From NCBI RefSeq assembly GCF_026262505.1, contig NC_067205.1, positions 13,392,001-13,456,000 of the forward strand: a stretch of 64,000 nucleotides of DNA, in the 5' to 3' direction. The position numbers were made by a program, and so were the translations under genes. This document shows positions 31,651-42,135 of the stretch, in pieces. Under the pieces are notes generated by a model. The model saw only the letters and a list, made by a program, of their open reading frames with translations, was not told the DNA's origin and searched no databases. The number at the start of each line of letters is the position of its first letter. Positions within the stretch are counted from its first letter, which is position 1. This stretch comes from Trichomonas vaginalis G3 (taxonomy: Eukaryota > Parabasalia > Trichomonadida > Trichomonadidae).

Positions 31651-32448
31651 TTATTCCCTGTATTTGTTCATGAAGTTGATTTTTAGCTGTTTCATGTAAT
31701 TAATAGACCTAATATATTCATTAATTGCATTCTTATAATCATCTGATTTCTCAAATTTTCTTTTATCTGATTCCTTAACTAAATCATAAGTTAAACCCCG
31801 TTGCTGATATAATGGTTTCTTAATTAAATCTTTGAATGCTTGAGATAAAGCACCTGATGCAATTCTTGCTACTATAATTGGTTGGAATTGCTGTTTAAGT
31901 TCATCTTTAACATTTGCGAAAACTGGATCGAATAAAGCAACTTTAAAGAATTTCTTAGCTGAAATTTCAGGTCTAATATTTGCATATTGACCATCAAACT
32001 GGTTAGAATATCGTGGTAATCCATCCGGTCCCTCTTCAATAGCATTTAATTCTTCATTGAAATAAGAATATGGATTATGACGGTATGAATTAATTGGACC
32101 ATTTTCACCTTCTCCAATGTATTGTTTAACAGCTTTTCCATTTTCATCAAATTGCATAGGATAACGTTCATTATATGCTTTACGTTTAGGATAATCAGTT
32201 ATAGTTAATTTGTAACCATTTATGACTTTAATATTACCTTGACCATCAGTAACGAAAACTTCATTTATACCATCAGGTTTTCCATTTGGACCCGTAATGT
32301 CTGCTTCGTGTGCTTCCCAATTTGGACCTTGACGTTTGGCATATGCTTGAGCTTCTGGTAATGTTAAAACGTTTCTCATTTGTTTAACATCTTTTTGAAG
32401 ACCAGCAACAATATGAACTAATTCTTTCATTCCATCAGGAACTTTCAT
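31651..32448 (-). CDS. Polinton 1: structural-block protein of unknown fold (fossil)
   Basis: 265 residues. The N-terminal helix ([22 protein letters not shown]) is followed by [29 protein letters not shown] and a Lys-rich helical C-terminus. The segment [21 protein letters not shown] is beta-like. It lies between fibre-side genes and the ATPase, so it may belong to the particle. No known family recognised. Confidence 0.45.
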   Translation of the reverse strand: MKVPDGMKELVHIVAGLQKDVKQMRNVLTLPEAQAYAKRQGPNWEAHEADITGPNGKPDGINEVFVTDGQGNIKVINGYKLTITDYPKRKAYNERYPMQFDENGKAVKQYIGEGENGPINSYRHNPYSYFNEELNAIEEGPDGLPRYSNQFDGQYANIRPEISAKKFFKVALFDPVFANVKDELKQQFQPIIVARIASGALSQAFKDLIKKPLYQQRGLTYDLVKESDKRKFEKSDDYKNAINEYIRSINYMKQLKINFMNKYRE

Positions 32449-32559
32449 AGTTCTATTATATGCACCCTTTTTGTTTGTCCTTGTTTTAATGGAACCTGTA
32501 GAAGATTTGCTATTTCTGTCATGTTTAATTATAAATAAAAAATAAAAATTAATTATAAA

Positions 32560-33386
32560 AAGTTAATCAAATTTAACACTCCTTTATTTAAATCAACTAT
32601 TATTTTTCCATGTTCACCTAATTGCTGATATTGTGTGTAAAGTTCATTAATGCTCATTGGTAAATTCACTTGATAAAGCATAACGTTCAACTGTTGACGA
32701 CTAAACCCACTGAAAATGAAAAGTTGATAGATTTGATTTAATGTTTGTGCTTAATGCTTTGAAGTATTGAACAGCCATAAAGAATGAACACTGAATGTGT
32801 CGACATTGAGTTAATAACTGATTAAAATATGATTTCTCATTTGTTATTAGTTTTGATTTCACTGCATCATCTAGAAAAATGAGTGAATGCAAAAATTCTC
32901 TATCAAAATTTGAAATAGAAAGTGTTTCAAATAATTCATCCCGTTGTTTATCAATAATTTTATCCTCTAATCCTTGCTTCTTGATTGTATTATATAATTC
33001 TTTATACATTAAAAAGTTTTTTAAATAATCTTCTGCTTCTTCTTGTGATAAATAAATAATTGGAATTTTGATTAAATGCTTTAAAGATTCAAATGTATCA
33101 TCTGAAGGTGAACCTGAACGGTTGATATAAATTAACACATGTGAATAGGGGGAAGTGTTAGCAATAATGATAATTTGTTTTAATATCGTTAATGTTTTAC
33201 CTTTATTTGTTTACCAATTGCTGCAGTGATTGAATTTAAGTAACATTCAGAATATGGAATTTTCATTAATTTTTCCTTAGATAGAGCATTTCTATTATCA
33301 CTCAATGCTTCATTAATCATATCATCTACGTATGTATTATATACTCCTGCTAATTCTTCATAAGGGGTGGATGAATTTAAATCCAT
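32560..33386 (-). pseudogene. Polinton 1: A32/FtsK-HerA-type packaging ATPase region (fossil)
   Basis: Walker-B-like hhhhDD is visible in LHSLIFLDDAV, followed by the sensor segment (LTQCRHIQCSFFMAVQYF) typical of these ATPases. A C-terminal portion (FSGFSRQQLNVMLYQ) is recognisable to about 32560. The family pumps genome DNA into capsids. Broken. Confidence 0.7.
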
Positions 33387-33410
33387 TTAATCAAAAATAA
33401 ATTTATAATT

Positions 33411-35031
33411 TTAAACATTTCTATTCATCAATATTTCATCATATGAACTTCTATACTGTGGTGGTGTACCTGTTGGATGATATTTCAAACCTTCATCCGG
33501 TGTCCATGTCCAATATGTAGTCCTAGTAAACCAAACCTGAGGAGGATTTGTCACCTTTGAACAGTAAGTGTCATTTTCACCCTGAATGATTGGATAAGCT
33601 TTCACTTGTACTGTAACTTGTGAGTTGAAAGTTTCTAATCCATCAAAGAATATACCCGCTCCATCACGTTGAACTGGAATAGTGCATAAGAATGAAGTTT
33701 GGTCTTTCCATGTTCTAGCTAATGGCGTGCCATCATCTCATTCAGTGGTCTAGTTAATGAGTCCTCGTATTCTTCTGTGCATTCATTCACTCCATCTAAA
33801 TCAGAAGCTTGAAGCATACGTGTAAAGAATATGTCGCCCACTGTGGTCATCGCTTGATCGGGGAAGTTTCTGGAATCTATAGTGACCTGAAGACCTCGAA
33901 GCATTGGATTTTCTAAAACCGTTCTTTGCATTGCATTCTTCGGAAATGTTAACACAACATCTGTAACATTATGAAGAGCGTATGAGAAATCTGAGCTAAT
34001 ACCTTCAGGAGTGATGCAACCTCCATTTAGTGAACGAACGTCAATATGTTGAGCTGGAATCATGAATGGATCTTCCTTACTGAATAAACGTGGTATTGCT
34101 TTAACTGATTCTTCAATTAAACCGTATCCTGGTGTAATGCATTTATCCTCTAAAACTTCCATCTTTGTGCATGAAATAATAACGTCATCAACTGTTGCGT
34201 CAGCAGATGTAGCGGCTAAGCTTGTAATTAATTTGGCAGGAAGTCCGATTTGTTGGAATTTGCGATCATATTTATAAACATGATTCATAATCTTTTCATA
34301 ATTTTCATCAGTTATCTTTTCATAAACGTAATTTTGTAAATCAGCAACTCTTAACGGGTCAACCTGACAAAATACTAAAGTATCCCTGAAAACATAATAT
34401 TTAAGAATGATATCACCAAATGATTTAGGATAATCATCGAACGCCTGAAATGCTAACAAATCATTTACCGGAATAATCATATCAAAAGTGACATCAACTT
34501 CTTCATTTGCTTTCTTGAAAACTTCTGAAGGGTCAATATATTTACCACATACTGAGTTATCATATTTTTGAACATTATTATATAACGAATGAACAAACTT
34601 TTTAACTTTCCTTTCTGATTTTGGTTTATATGTTGCAAATGCGAAAGATTCACGGGCGCAATCCATCTGAAGATAACCGGCATCACCTCTTTCGGTTTCT
34701 ACTTCTAATTGTTTAAAGCTTTGATTTGATGATTTGTAACCAACGAATAAACGCATGCATTTAAAAGCGGCATCACATGTGAAAGCTTTATTTGAAACTA
34801 GAGTTGCTTTAACTTTGCGTTTAATATATGTGTCACCTAATTGGTTCACATCATGAGCGGATTTGTAATTCTTAAATGAGTTTGTTTATCATCAAAATAT
34901 GGAGCATCAGAGTCATAGCATGAACTTTCAAGTTCTCTATAATATCTTCTACCGTCATTCTTTGCGAATATTTCATTTATCTTTTCGAATGAATGAAACA
35001 CATTTCCATTAATCGGTTTAGTGTTTGGCAC
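33411..35031 (-). pseudogene. Polinton 1: major capsid protein region (fossil)
   Basis: The main open stretch (33719-34849) is about 376 residues long, beta-rich and of the size and place expected for a Polinton double-jelly-roll capsid protein (NEEVDVTFDMIIPVNDLLAF; HNVTDVVLTFPKNAMQRTV; LRGLQVTIDSRNFPDQ). A C-terminal stretch follows (PPQVWFTRTTYWTWTP). The identification rests on order, length and beta content next to the ATPase. Broken. Confidence 0.65.
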
Positions 35032-35116
35032 AAATAGTTAGTCGTCATTTATTAATAAATAAAAAATCAAAATTAAAAGATGAAAATGAATTTTTAATTT
35101 TAATGAAATAATCAAC

Positions 35117-35332
35117 TATGGCTGCGGGTATATTTAAGAAACTGTGGGATAAAGTAAAAAGGGAGCGAGTAAAGTTTGGGAAACATTGAAGAAGGGAGCA
35201 AATTGGATATTTAAGAATAAAGAAGCAATTAGTGACATTGCTGAATCAATAACACCAAAAGCTGCCCCAATAAGAGAAGTTTTAAATAAAGGAGAAAAAG
35301 TTTATCAAAGACTACAACCGATACTAAGATAA
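35117..35332 (+). pseudogene. Polinton 1: small amphipathic protein, plus-strand copy (fossil)
   Basis: It starts MAAGIFKKLWDKVK, the same opening as the facing minus-strand gene at 35229-35597 (MAAGFFKKLWDGIK). The remainder has Lys-rich amphipathic helices. A paralogous pair arranged head to head and overlapping at the ends. Broken. Confidence 0.5.
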
Positions 35333-35597
35333 AAATAATTTTAAAATAATTTATTTTTCCACTATCTACCCCTATTTTATTAAGTATTCCTTCAGCTATT
35401 CCACCAATTGCGTTACCTGCTTGTGCTCCCATCACCGGATTACCTGCTTTAGTACCTAATACTCCACCTATGATAGTTCCTGCCGTTTTCGCTACTGGTG
35501 CCAAAAAGTTTGCAATGGGTTTAATAATCTTTTTATGAACCCAACCCGCAGCTTTCTTAATTCCATCCCATAATTTTTTAAAGAATCCTGCCGCCAT
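35229..35597 (-). CDS. Polinton 1: small amphipathic Gly/Ala-rich protein (fossil)
   Basis: 122 residues. It opens MAAGFFKKLWDGIKKAAGWV, an amphipathic helix, then a Gly-rich hydrophobic stretch (TAGTIIGGVLGTKAGNPVMG). This is the make-up of membrane-active virion proteins (adenovirus protein VI type), and its place next to the capsid gene fits. The function is inferred from composition. Confidence 0.5.
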   Translation of the reverse strand: MAAGFFKKLWDGIKKAAGWVHKKIIKPIANFLAPVAKTAGTIIGGVLGTKAGNPVMGAQAGNAIGGIAEGILNKIGVDSGKINYFKIIFILVSVVVFDKLFLLYLKLLLLGQLLVLLIQQCH

Positions 35598-35663
35598 TTC
35601 TGATTTAATATTAATTAAAAAATATATTTCATCACTTATATTCTAAATTTTATTTATTAATAA

Positions 35664-36032
35664 ATGAAACCAATTTTAAAAATAAATGAAACAGAGGAGG
35701 AAGAAATAAATGAAAGTGAAAATGTTCAACAAAAAATAAACGTTGTTAAACCAATTACTGAAATAAAAATTTTTTCATCTGTTGAAGAATTTAATGACTA
35801 TTATGCTAATAATAAAAAATTATTTGAAGAATTGACAACATGTAAATTGAATAAAATGTTTAAAGTTGATGGATTCAAAATTTCAAAAATAAAGGGGATG
35901 GTTAGTTTGAAATCTATTCCTCAATCAAGAATCACCTCATTAATGAAAATAGATGATTTAACAAAAAGAATAGAAGAGATTGAAGAAAGAATGAATCAAA
36001 TAATTGATTTCATAAATTCAAATAATCATTAG
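35664..36032 (+). CDS. Polinton 1: small acidic helical protein (fossil)
   Basis: 122 residues. The acidic start (ETEEEEINESENVQQ) is followed by a helical middle and a C-terminal heptad-like helix (MKIDDLTKRIEEIEERMNQI) that may be a coiled coil. Preceded by the usual T-rich box (TTTTATTTATTAATAAATG). Family not recognised. Confidence 0.45.
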   Translation: MKPILKINETEEEEINESENVQQKINVVKPITEIKIFSSVEEFNDYYANNKKLFEELTTCKLNKMFKVDGFKISKIKGMVSLKSIPQSRITSLMKIDDLTKRIEEIEERMNQIIDFINSNNH

Positions 36033-36085
36033 TTTCTAATTTCTTTTACTCGTTTATGAGGTCTTTGATTATGACTTCATTGATT

Positions 36086-36289
36086 CCATTCAGGATTTAA
36101 ACAATGTTTAATTAATCGCGGAATATCTGACATCATCTATATATAGCTTCTTTTATAAAAGATAAAAAAATAAATTATTTTAAAATTAATGTTAATTTTT
36201 TTAATGATTTATAAATAAATATATTTTAATGCATCGTCTATATATAGATGTAACAAAAAAAGTCACTAAACCCGTCATATCCTACTACT
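36086..36289 (-). repeat. Right terminal inverted repeat of Polinton 1
   Basis: The 204-bp complement of 18034-18237. Just inside it (about 36037-36085) the match resumes with a later part of the left end gene (AATCAATG(G/A)AGTCATAATC), so the right end carries a shortened copy of the start of that gene. Confidence 0.95.
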
Positions 36290-36328
36290 AACCTCTTTTT
36301 AACGTGTTTTGCCACGTTTCTTTATTAA

Positions 36329-38606
36329 GGATACCCTTACGTGTCAGATTTTTTGCGCATACAAAGAAGTCATGCTAGACATGAGCTATAAACCTGAAAT
36401 TTTAGCAACATATTTAAAACTTTTTAAACTACAATATACTTTAATATTCAAGAACAAAAATATTCTTTTTAGAAATTACATAATTATTTTATGTGAAATC
36501 TATATAAAAACATATTTTGCGAGCGTAACTTTTTTCTTTATAAGCACCTTATATGACTGATAAACTGTGAAGGCACATAATTGTTAATTCATAGAGTTGA
36601 TATGTTTCCAAAATTGAGAGGAAATTTGAAAATTGAATACCCTTTCAATTCAATTTTCAAAAGATATCAGCTCCTTCAATAATTGAAGGACGATTTTGAT
36701 CATTTGCTCTTAAAACAAGTATGCCATGGAGAAAAAAGTTACGCTCGCAAATCTGAAATATAACTATCATATAAAAAAATTAAATTTCTAATTTTTTACT
36801 CTATAGATATTATTGGCCATTTGTGTAATGCATAAAAGTTTATGTCATATGCATACATTTGGAAGTATGGGAGACGAGGGAAATTACTTCTATGAGGCAC
36901 TAGGATTTTTAAAAATTTCTCTATCGGACTCACCATTCAATTTCTCGAAAATTAAAAAAAATCAATAATAGCTAAAATGTATTATGCATAACAAATTTTA
37001 ATGTTACACGGTATTTTTTGAACTTCATGACATGAATTTTCTTTATATTATTTTTTTTTTTTGGATTTTCTATGATTTATGCGATAGGCTGGAACAACAT
37101 TGTAAGTGCAATGATATCATTTATAGAGAAATCTAAAACTTCAGCATTCAGAACTCGCAACCACAAAAATATTCATTTGCTAAGTAAGTAAAGTTGATTA
37201 AGTTCGACACTTAGCTTTTATACGTAAAACCAAGTGTGTATTGTTATTTCTTGTTAAATTATTGAGAAAAAAATAAATTGTAAGAGAAACGATACTGATT
37301 ATTGAAATAATATTGAGGGTAGCTGCAGATTTCTTCATTAACATGCCGGAAATTTGTTAATCTTGGTTTTCTATCATAAAATCTGTCGAAGAATCTAAAA
37401 ACGGAGATATGAAATAGAGATCATGTAAATCTAGAGTATCCTGTCAGAAAAATAGACTAAGCATGTAACCCTTTTTTGGTCATAAACACTTTTTACCACT
37501 TAGTCATACAGATGATCATTAAATTTAAAACGAGCACTTTTTGTCAGAATAGATTCTTTTACAAAGACAGAAGATTTTAGTATTATTTAATATTAGTGCT
37601 GTAGCAAAATTCAAAAAAACGGTGAAAATTCAGTGAATTTGTGAATTCACATTTTTTTTTCGACATTTTTCTTGATATATCCATGCACATTAAGAAAACA
37701 GCTTTGATACGCTTAAAAAAGCATATTTCATATGAAATTGTTAAAGAAATAAACAAATTTATTAAAATTGCACTTATGGGCAGTTTAGATATATAATTTA
37801 TATATAACATATATACAAATCCATAGACAAAGTGCAATAACTACAATGTTGTAGAAAATTTACAGCAGAAATACTGACTTTTTGAAGGATAATAAGAATT
37901 CTTCTAAATGTTGTATTTTTATAATTTGATTGATTTTTTTTTACTATTTCATTAATCTTTTATGAATAATAATTATTTTTAATATATGTGCTATTAAATT
38001 TCAAATTTTGACTAATATATCTAAGTATCTGAACGAAACATTTAGAAAATATCATACTTACATTGAAATAGCAAGTAGAGCATATTAATAGCAAGTTTCT
38101 TGGCTTTATATCTATCATCTATTGTTGTTTGATCAAACAAAATTCACTCTATTATATGGTGTCAATTAATTAAAACAATTTTTAATAGTTATTTATTTAG
38201 TGCGAATAAGTGCAAACTCATAAATGAATAACTTAATAGTAGAAATGAATTATCTGATATAAATCTCACATTTTGTCCATCAGAAATACTTTAATTGCAT
38301 ACGCATAACTATTAGTAATACGTCTGGAGTGTCAATTAATAACAATCCCACAACAAGTAAAATTCAGATTTTTATTAAACTTATTTTTTCCTAAAAGTTT
38401 TCTCAAATTACTATATATACATATGTGGATAAAATAATAGTAATATTGTAAAAAATTAGATAATTTTTTTTATTTGAGAACCTCTCAAAAGTTCATTCAA
38501 TTTATCAATTGTTTCAGTTTGATGTATATTCATTTCTGGAGCCTAAAACTTTAGCAATCATGACAATATCATATTCTCTTTCTAACTACGCAATGTAAGG
38601 GTATCC
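36329..38606. mobile_element. Non-autonomous TTAA-flanked DNA transposon, 2.28 kb
   Basis: GGATACCCTTAC at 36329-36340 and its complement at 38595-38606 are perfect 12-bp inverted ends. Each is bordered by TTAA (36325-36328, 38607-38610), the target site kept by piggyBac and Kolobok elements. No transposase is seen. The interior is very A/T-rich and gene-free, apart from a nested inverted-repeat element. The superfamily cannot be decided from ends alone. Confidence 0.7.
36517..36750. mobile_element. MITE-like 234-bp element with 21-bp inverted ends
   Basis: TTGCGAGCGTAACTTTTTTCT at the left (36517-36537) is matched exactly by the complement at 36730-36750. The interior holds a second, imperfect inverted repeat (AATTTGAAAATTGAAT against ATTCAATTTTCAAA). 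No clear target duplication was seen. It lies inside the TTAA element. Confidence 0.65.
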
Positions 38607-38755
38607 TTAACTCATATTTTTATTCCTTTCATATATCTTTTTTTCTAAAATTAATCAGGTTGTTCATTCCTTCTTTCAATTGTGAAATTTTTCAGAACCT
38701 TTGAATTGAATAAGTCCTCACAAAAATGTCAGACCAGTATTTTAAAGACCATTAA
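38607..38755. other. Spacer before the Cys-rich gene
   Basis: Short A/T-rich stretch; nothing recognised. Confidence 0.4.
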
Positions 38756-38770
38756 TTGTTTCTAACTAAC

Positions 38771-39331
38771 ATGTCTTCTCACTCCAATTGCCATTCCTGC
38801 CGCTGCTGTAACATACTTATTAGTGATACTCACAACTGTCACTCTGTGATGAACCAACAAGCCAAGAATAAGGATGAAAACGAAGATTTTCCTGTTTATA
38901 AACAATCAATTAAAATTAATGATAACTCTTTCATAGAAATTGATAACATTGATTTCCTCAGGTGCAACATCCGCTGTACCAAATGTAACAATTGTCTCAC
39001 TTTAACAAACAACCAAAATAGAACATTTGGAAGGTTTAAGCGTTCCAGAAGGTCTTCTGACTTCAATTTCTCTCATACCGCTTACAAATTGAACGTTTTG
39101 CCCAAATGTTTCAAATCCCTCATCGTAGATTCATCTGAAGAACAAGAAGACAATGCTGATGTTTATGATTGCAGATCGGACAATGATATCATTGATGTAC
39201 CTTCTTCCCAAGCTGACTCGATTTTCGACTCCGATGAAGATGATTTTAACTACATGTTCTCGAATACGATGCCAACTTTCGTTGGATCATATGTAGAAAG
39301 TTTATTTTTAGTCAATGAGATTATAGCCTAA
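38771..39331 (+). CDS. Hypothetical Cys-rich acidic protein
   Basis: About 186 residues from the ATG at 38771 (MSSHSNCHSCRCCN); another in-frame ATG at 38756 would add five residues. Paired cysteines (CHSCRCC; CNIRCTKCNNCL) may bind zinc. A basic patch (RFKRSRRSS) and an acidic C-terminus (SDEDDFNYMF) follow. Family not recognised. The codon use is less A/T-rich than the surrounding DNA, which supports a real gene. Confidence 0.55.
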   Translation: MSSHSNCHSCRCCNILISDTHNCHSVMNQQAKNKDENEDFPVYKQSIKINDNSFIEIDNIDFLRCNIRCTKCNNCLTLTNNQNRTFGRFKRSRRSSDFNFSHTAYKLNVLPKCFKSLIVDSSEEQEDNADVYDCRSDNDIIDVPSSQADSIFDSDEDDFNYMFSNTMPTFVGSYVESLFLVNEIIA

Positions 39332-40727
39332 TTGTTTTTAACAAATTTTTGGTAATTATCATTATTTTTAACTTATCTTCAGATTATTTATGTTTATAAA
39401 TGTTTCTTTCGGAATCTTATGTTTTTGTTAGCCTGTTTTTTGAGTCCCAAACACTAAGGACAAATAATTTTTTTATCAAACTTCGTTAACAGCAAATTGA
39501 CTGTTTATCTCTATTTAGTATATATAAAATATGAATGTAAGAGCTTTTCTGTTGATTAGCATTATTAAAAGTATAACCTCATAAGCGAATAATGAAGCAA
39601 TAAATTAAATCATATAATAATTCATAATTAATGATTTAATTATGATATAAAAGGTATGTTGACATCAAATTTAAGATCTGTAAGGAAAACTAAATCTTCA
39701 AACCTTGAATCAATTCTCTCAATCTGAAAACATAAGTTTTCACTTTAGATTTTTCTAAATTATTAAATACCTTCTTCATATCTTGCTGCAAACAGTAATT
39801 AATAATGGAAAATGCAAATACGACATATTGCGAAATATTTGAAACATAAAACGAAAAAAATATTGTTTCTCACTAATTGACTACCAAAATTTATCCCTAA
39901 TAGATGTTATTCTTTATTATCTGAGGATCAATACAAAACTATTTGAGGGTCAATTCAGATAAGAAAGTCATTTGCTATAGAATTATATGTTGATACTAAA
40001 ATTGGTTTGCAATGTAAATATAATTATGTATTAGCTTGGATCCAATTATACCCCATAAATAGTTTCGTGTAAGAATTTGAGGATTCCTTTAATTATTAGT
40101 AATTTTAAAACAATAAAGCTAAAACATAAGAAATTCAGCAATGTCTATCAGCATATTCACATTTTATTATTATTTTATCATTAATTTATGGGAATATTTC
40201 AATAAAAAAAATAAACATAATTGTTTTGTGTGATTCATACTTTTTCTCAATGTATGAATCAAAGCATGTATTAACAGGAAAATTCGACTCAAATATAATT
40301 TTAGGGATCGTGATATTTTTCTCAAGTTTCAAAAATAAGTATCTCCTTAAACACTCCAAAAAGAAACTAAGGACTGTAAATTATTTCCATCATCATTTCT
40401 TGCTTTATAATTCGAAAAAAAAAATTATTTGTTAACATCCATGATTTTGTGATAGTAGAAATGAATAGAAATGAGTACACAATTATGATCAGTAGGATGG
40501 AGCTTGTTAATATTCTGAATATATAAGATCAATTAAAAACATTTTGCATATTTCTGTTTTCATTCGTTTGACCCTAGCTGGAACATGACTTTATCAATTT
40601 GGTTGTATGACTATGACTAGAAATTTGCTGTGATCTTCTAAAAAAGCAAGAAAAAATTTTTTTGTCTACGAAATCTACAAAAAAAATATTTTGAATGAAA
40701 AATAATCGCACTGGTTGTTTAAAAATT
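39332..40727. other. Intergenic, 1.4 kb
   Basis: A/T-rich, with no gene I can support. A short open stretch at 40226-40435 is low-complexity and unconvincing. Just before the next gene the sequence is an A-run mixed with TTTTTTTG. Confidence 0.5.
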
Positions 40728-41501
40728 ATGGCAGAGAATCCATTTGCATATGATGGATATGATCAGGCTGAGCTTCCTGAGTTCTCAACTGAACCACCTG
40801 CACATCAAACAAATACTACACATTCAATTACGTCAAATCCTCAATTATCAAAAAAGGCAAAATTAGAACAACTCAAAGCACGCGAAGCAGAGCTTTTAAA
40901 GAAGCAAGATCAACTTAAGGTTCAAGCAGCAGAAGTTACACTCGTACCAAATTGGCCTTCTTTCTATCCAATTGTTAGATACAATATTGATAACGATTTA
41001 AGTGCATCAGCAAAGCCTACCGTACAAAATGCTTTTTATGGACTTGTTTCTATAAGTATTGCTTGCTTTGTAAACGTTTTAGCAGTACTTTTAGTTACAG
41101 GCTTAAGTCAGTACTCTAAAACATCAGCTTTAGTATTTGCCATCATCCAAGGATTCGCTACTGTCTATGTTGGCTTGAATTTTTCATATATGGGAATATA
41201 TGAAGCTTGCAAGAGACGTGACGTGCCTTTCAGATGGACAATCTACCAGTTTTGTTTCGTAGGATGGTGTGGCTACCGTACTGTTGGATTTCCAAACAGT
41301 GGATCTGTTGGTTTTGCAGTATTATTAGATTTAATCGCGAACAACTCAAAAGGACTTTCCAAATTTATAGCTTTTATTAATTCTGCGCTCTCTGCTGTTG
41401 CTTTATACTTCGAAATTAGAGCGATGGTCGAAGCTCAAAAATACCAAAAGGTTTCTGGAAGAGTTGACGAAGTCGCCTTAAATCCAGCTGAAACCGTCTA
41501 A
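40728..41501 (+). CDS. SCAMP-family membrane protein (secretory carrier membrane protein)
   Basis: 257 residues from the ATG at 40728 (MAENPFAY); an in-frame ATG at 40695 would add an atypical leader. Features in order: an NPF motif at residues 4-6 (EH-domain binding), a coiled-coil stretch (SKKAKLEQLKAREAELLKKQDQL), the SCAMP signature NWPSFYPIVRYNI, four hydrophobic spans (SISIACFVNVLAVLLV; ALVFAIIQGFATVYVGL; GSVGFAVLLDLIA; INSALSAVALYF), and a short cytosolic tail. SCAMPs sit in post-Golgi and recycling vesicles and act in endo- and exocytosis. Length is close to short SCAMPs. Confidence 0.95.
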   Translation: MAENPFAYDGYDQAELPEFSTEPPAHQTNTTHSITSNPQLSKKAKLEQLKAREAELLKKQDQLKVQAAEVTLVPNWPSFYPIVRYNIDNDLSASAKPTVQNAFYGLVSISIACFVNVLAVLLVTGLSQYSKTSALVFAIIQGFATVYVGLNFSYMGIYEACKRRDVPFRWTIYQFCFVGWCGYRTVGFPNSGSVGFAVLLDLIANNSKGLSKFIAFINSALSAVALYFEIRAMVEAQKYQKVSGRVDEVALNPAETV

Positions 41502-42135
41502 GTTATTTTATTTGTTTCGAATGTTAAAAATATTTTTTTGTATTTTTGCGATTTTTCATAACTATTTATCTATAAAGAGCTTTTAATATCATAGGATGTT
41601 TGAATGTGATATGGAAAATATTGCAAAACTTATAAATTCGGCAAAATCTAATCGACTTTTCGAGAACTATTAAAGTTTGAGAATTTTAATCAACAATAAA
41701 ATATTTTCAAGCTAAAATAGATGATATTGTATGATATCATTTCTTGTAATTCCATACTCTAAATTCCAAAAAAAATCTTGTTTTTAAAATTTTCATGATA
41801 ATTTTGTAATTTTTGATAATCATTTTTTGAATTTTGAAAAAAATTTGGAAAAATTCGAAGATGTCATTTTAAAGAATAACAAATAGTATGTCTAATTTAC
41901 ATCGAAAAATTGCTTTTACTTACATTTTGATTTTTATGAATTTTAATTCATAAATTTCATAACACCATTTTGCTTTACATTAGTTATTCTGGTGTTTTCA
42001 AATTCAGAGTCAACTCTTTTGGAAAATATCGAATCAATATCGTCTGAAAACTAAATGAAGAGTAATGATTCATATGAAAGTAATAAACATTTTTAAAAGT
42101 AAAGTAAATAATAAATGACAGAAAAAAAAGTTAAA
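41502..42135. other. Convergent intergenic region, 634 bp
   Basis: A/T-rich, no gene. It separates the 3' ends of the SCAMP and TBC genes. Confidence 0.5.

Larger units (their letters stand above)
18034..36289 (+). mobile_element. Polinton/Maverick element 1 (fossil), 18.26 kb
   Basis: Both ends are exact. Terminal inverted repeats start AGTAGTAGG and a 6-bp duplication AACCTC sits outside (18028-18033, 36290-36295), as Polintons are known to make. Parts, left to right: unknown end gene, PolB-upstream gene, protein-primed PolB, integrase, tail-fibre-like protein, small unknowns, packaging ATPase, major capsid, amphipathic small proteins. Two mariners have inserted. It is broken: besides those two insertions there are roughly eight to ten disruptions. 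The near-identical terminal repeats suggest it is not very old. Confidence 0.96.

Noticed and set aside
36309-36560. Open frame at the left end of the TTAA element
   Set aside because: It crosses the element's terminal repeat and the nested MITE end, so it cannot be a conserved gene.
37583-37837. Minus-strand open frame in the TTAA element
   Set aside because: Phe/Ile-rich A/T-driven frame with no homology or start context.
40226-40435. Short open frame before SCAMP
   Set aside because: Low-complexity Lys/Phe-rich sequence ending in a poly-A run; no support.
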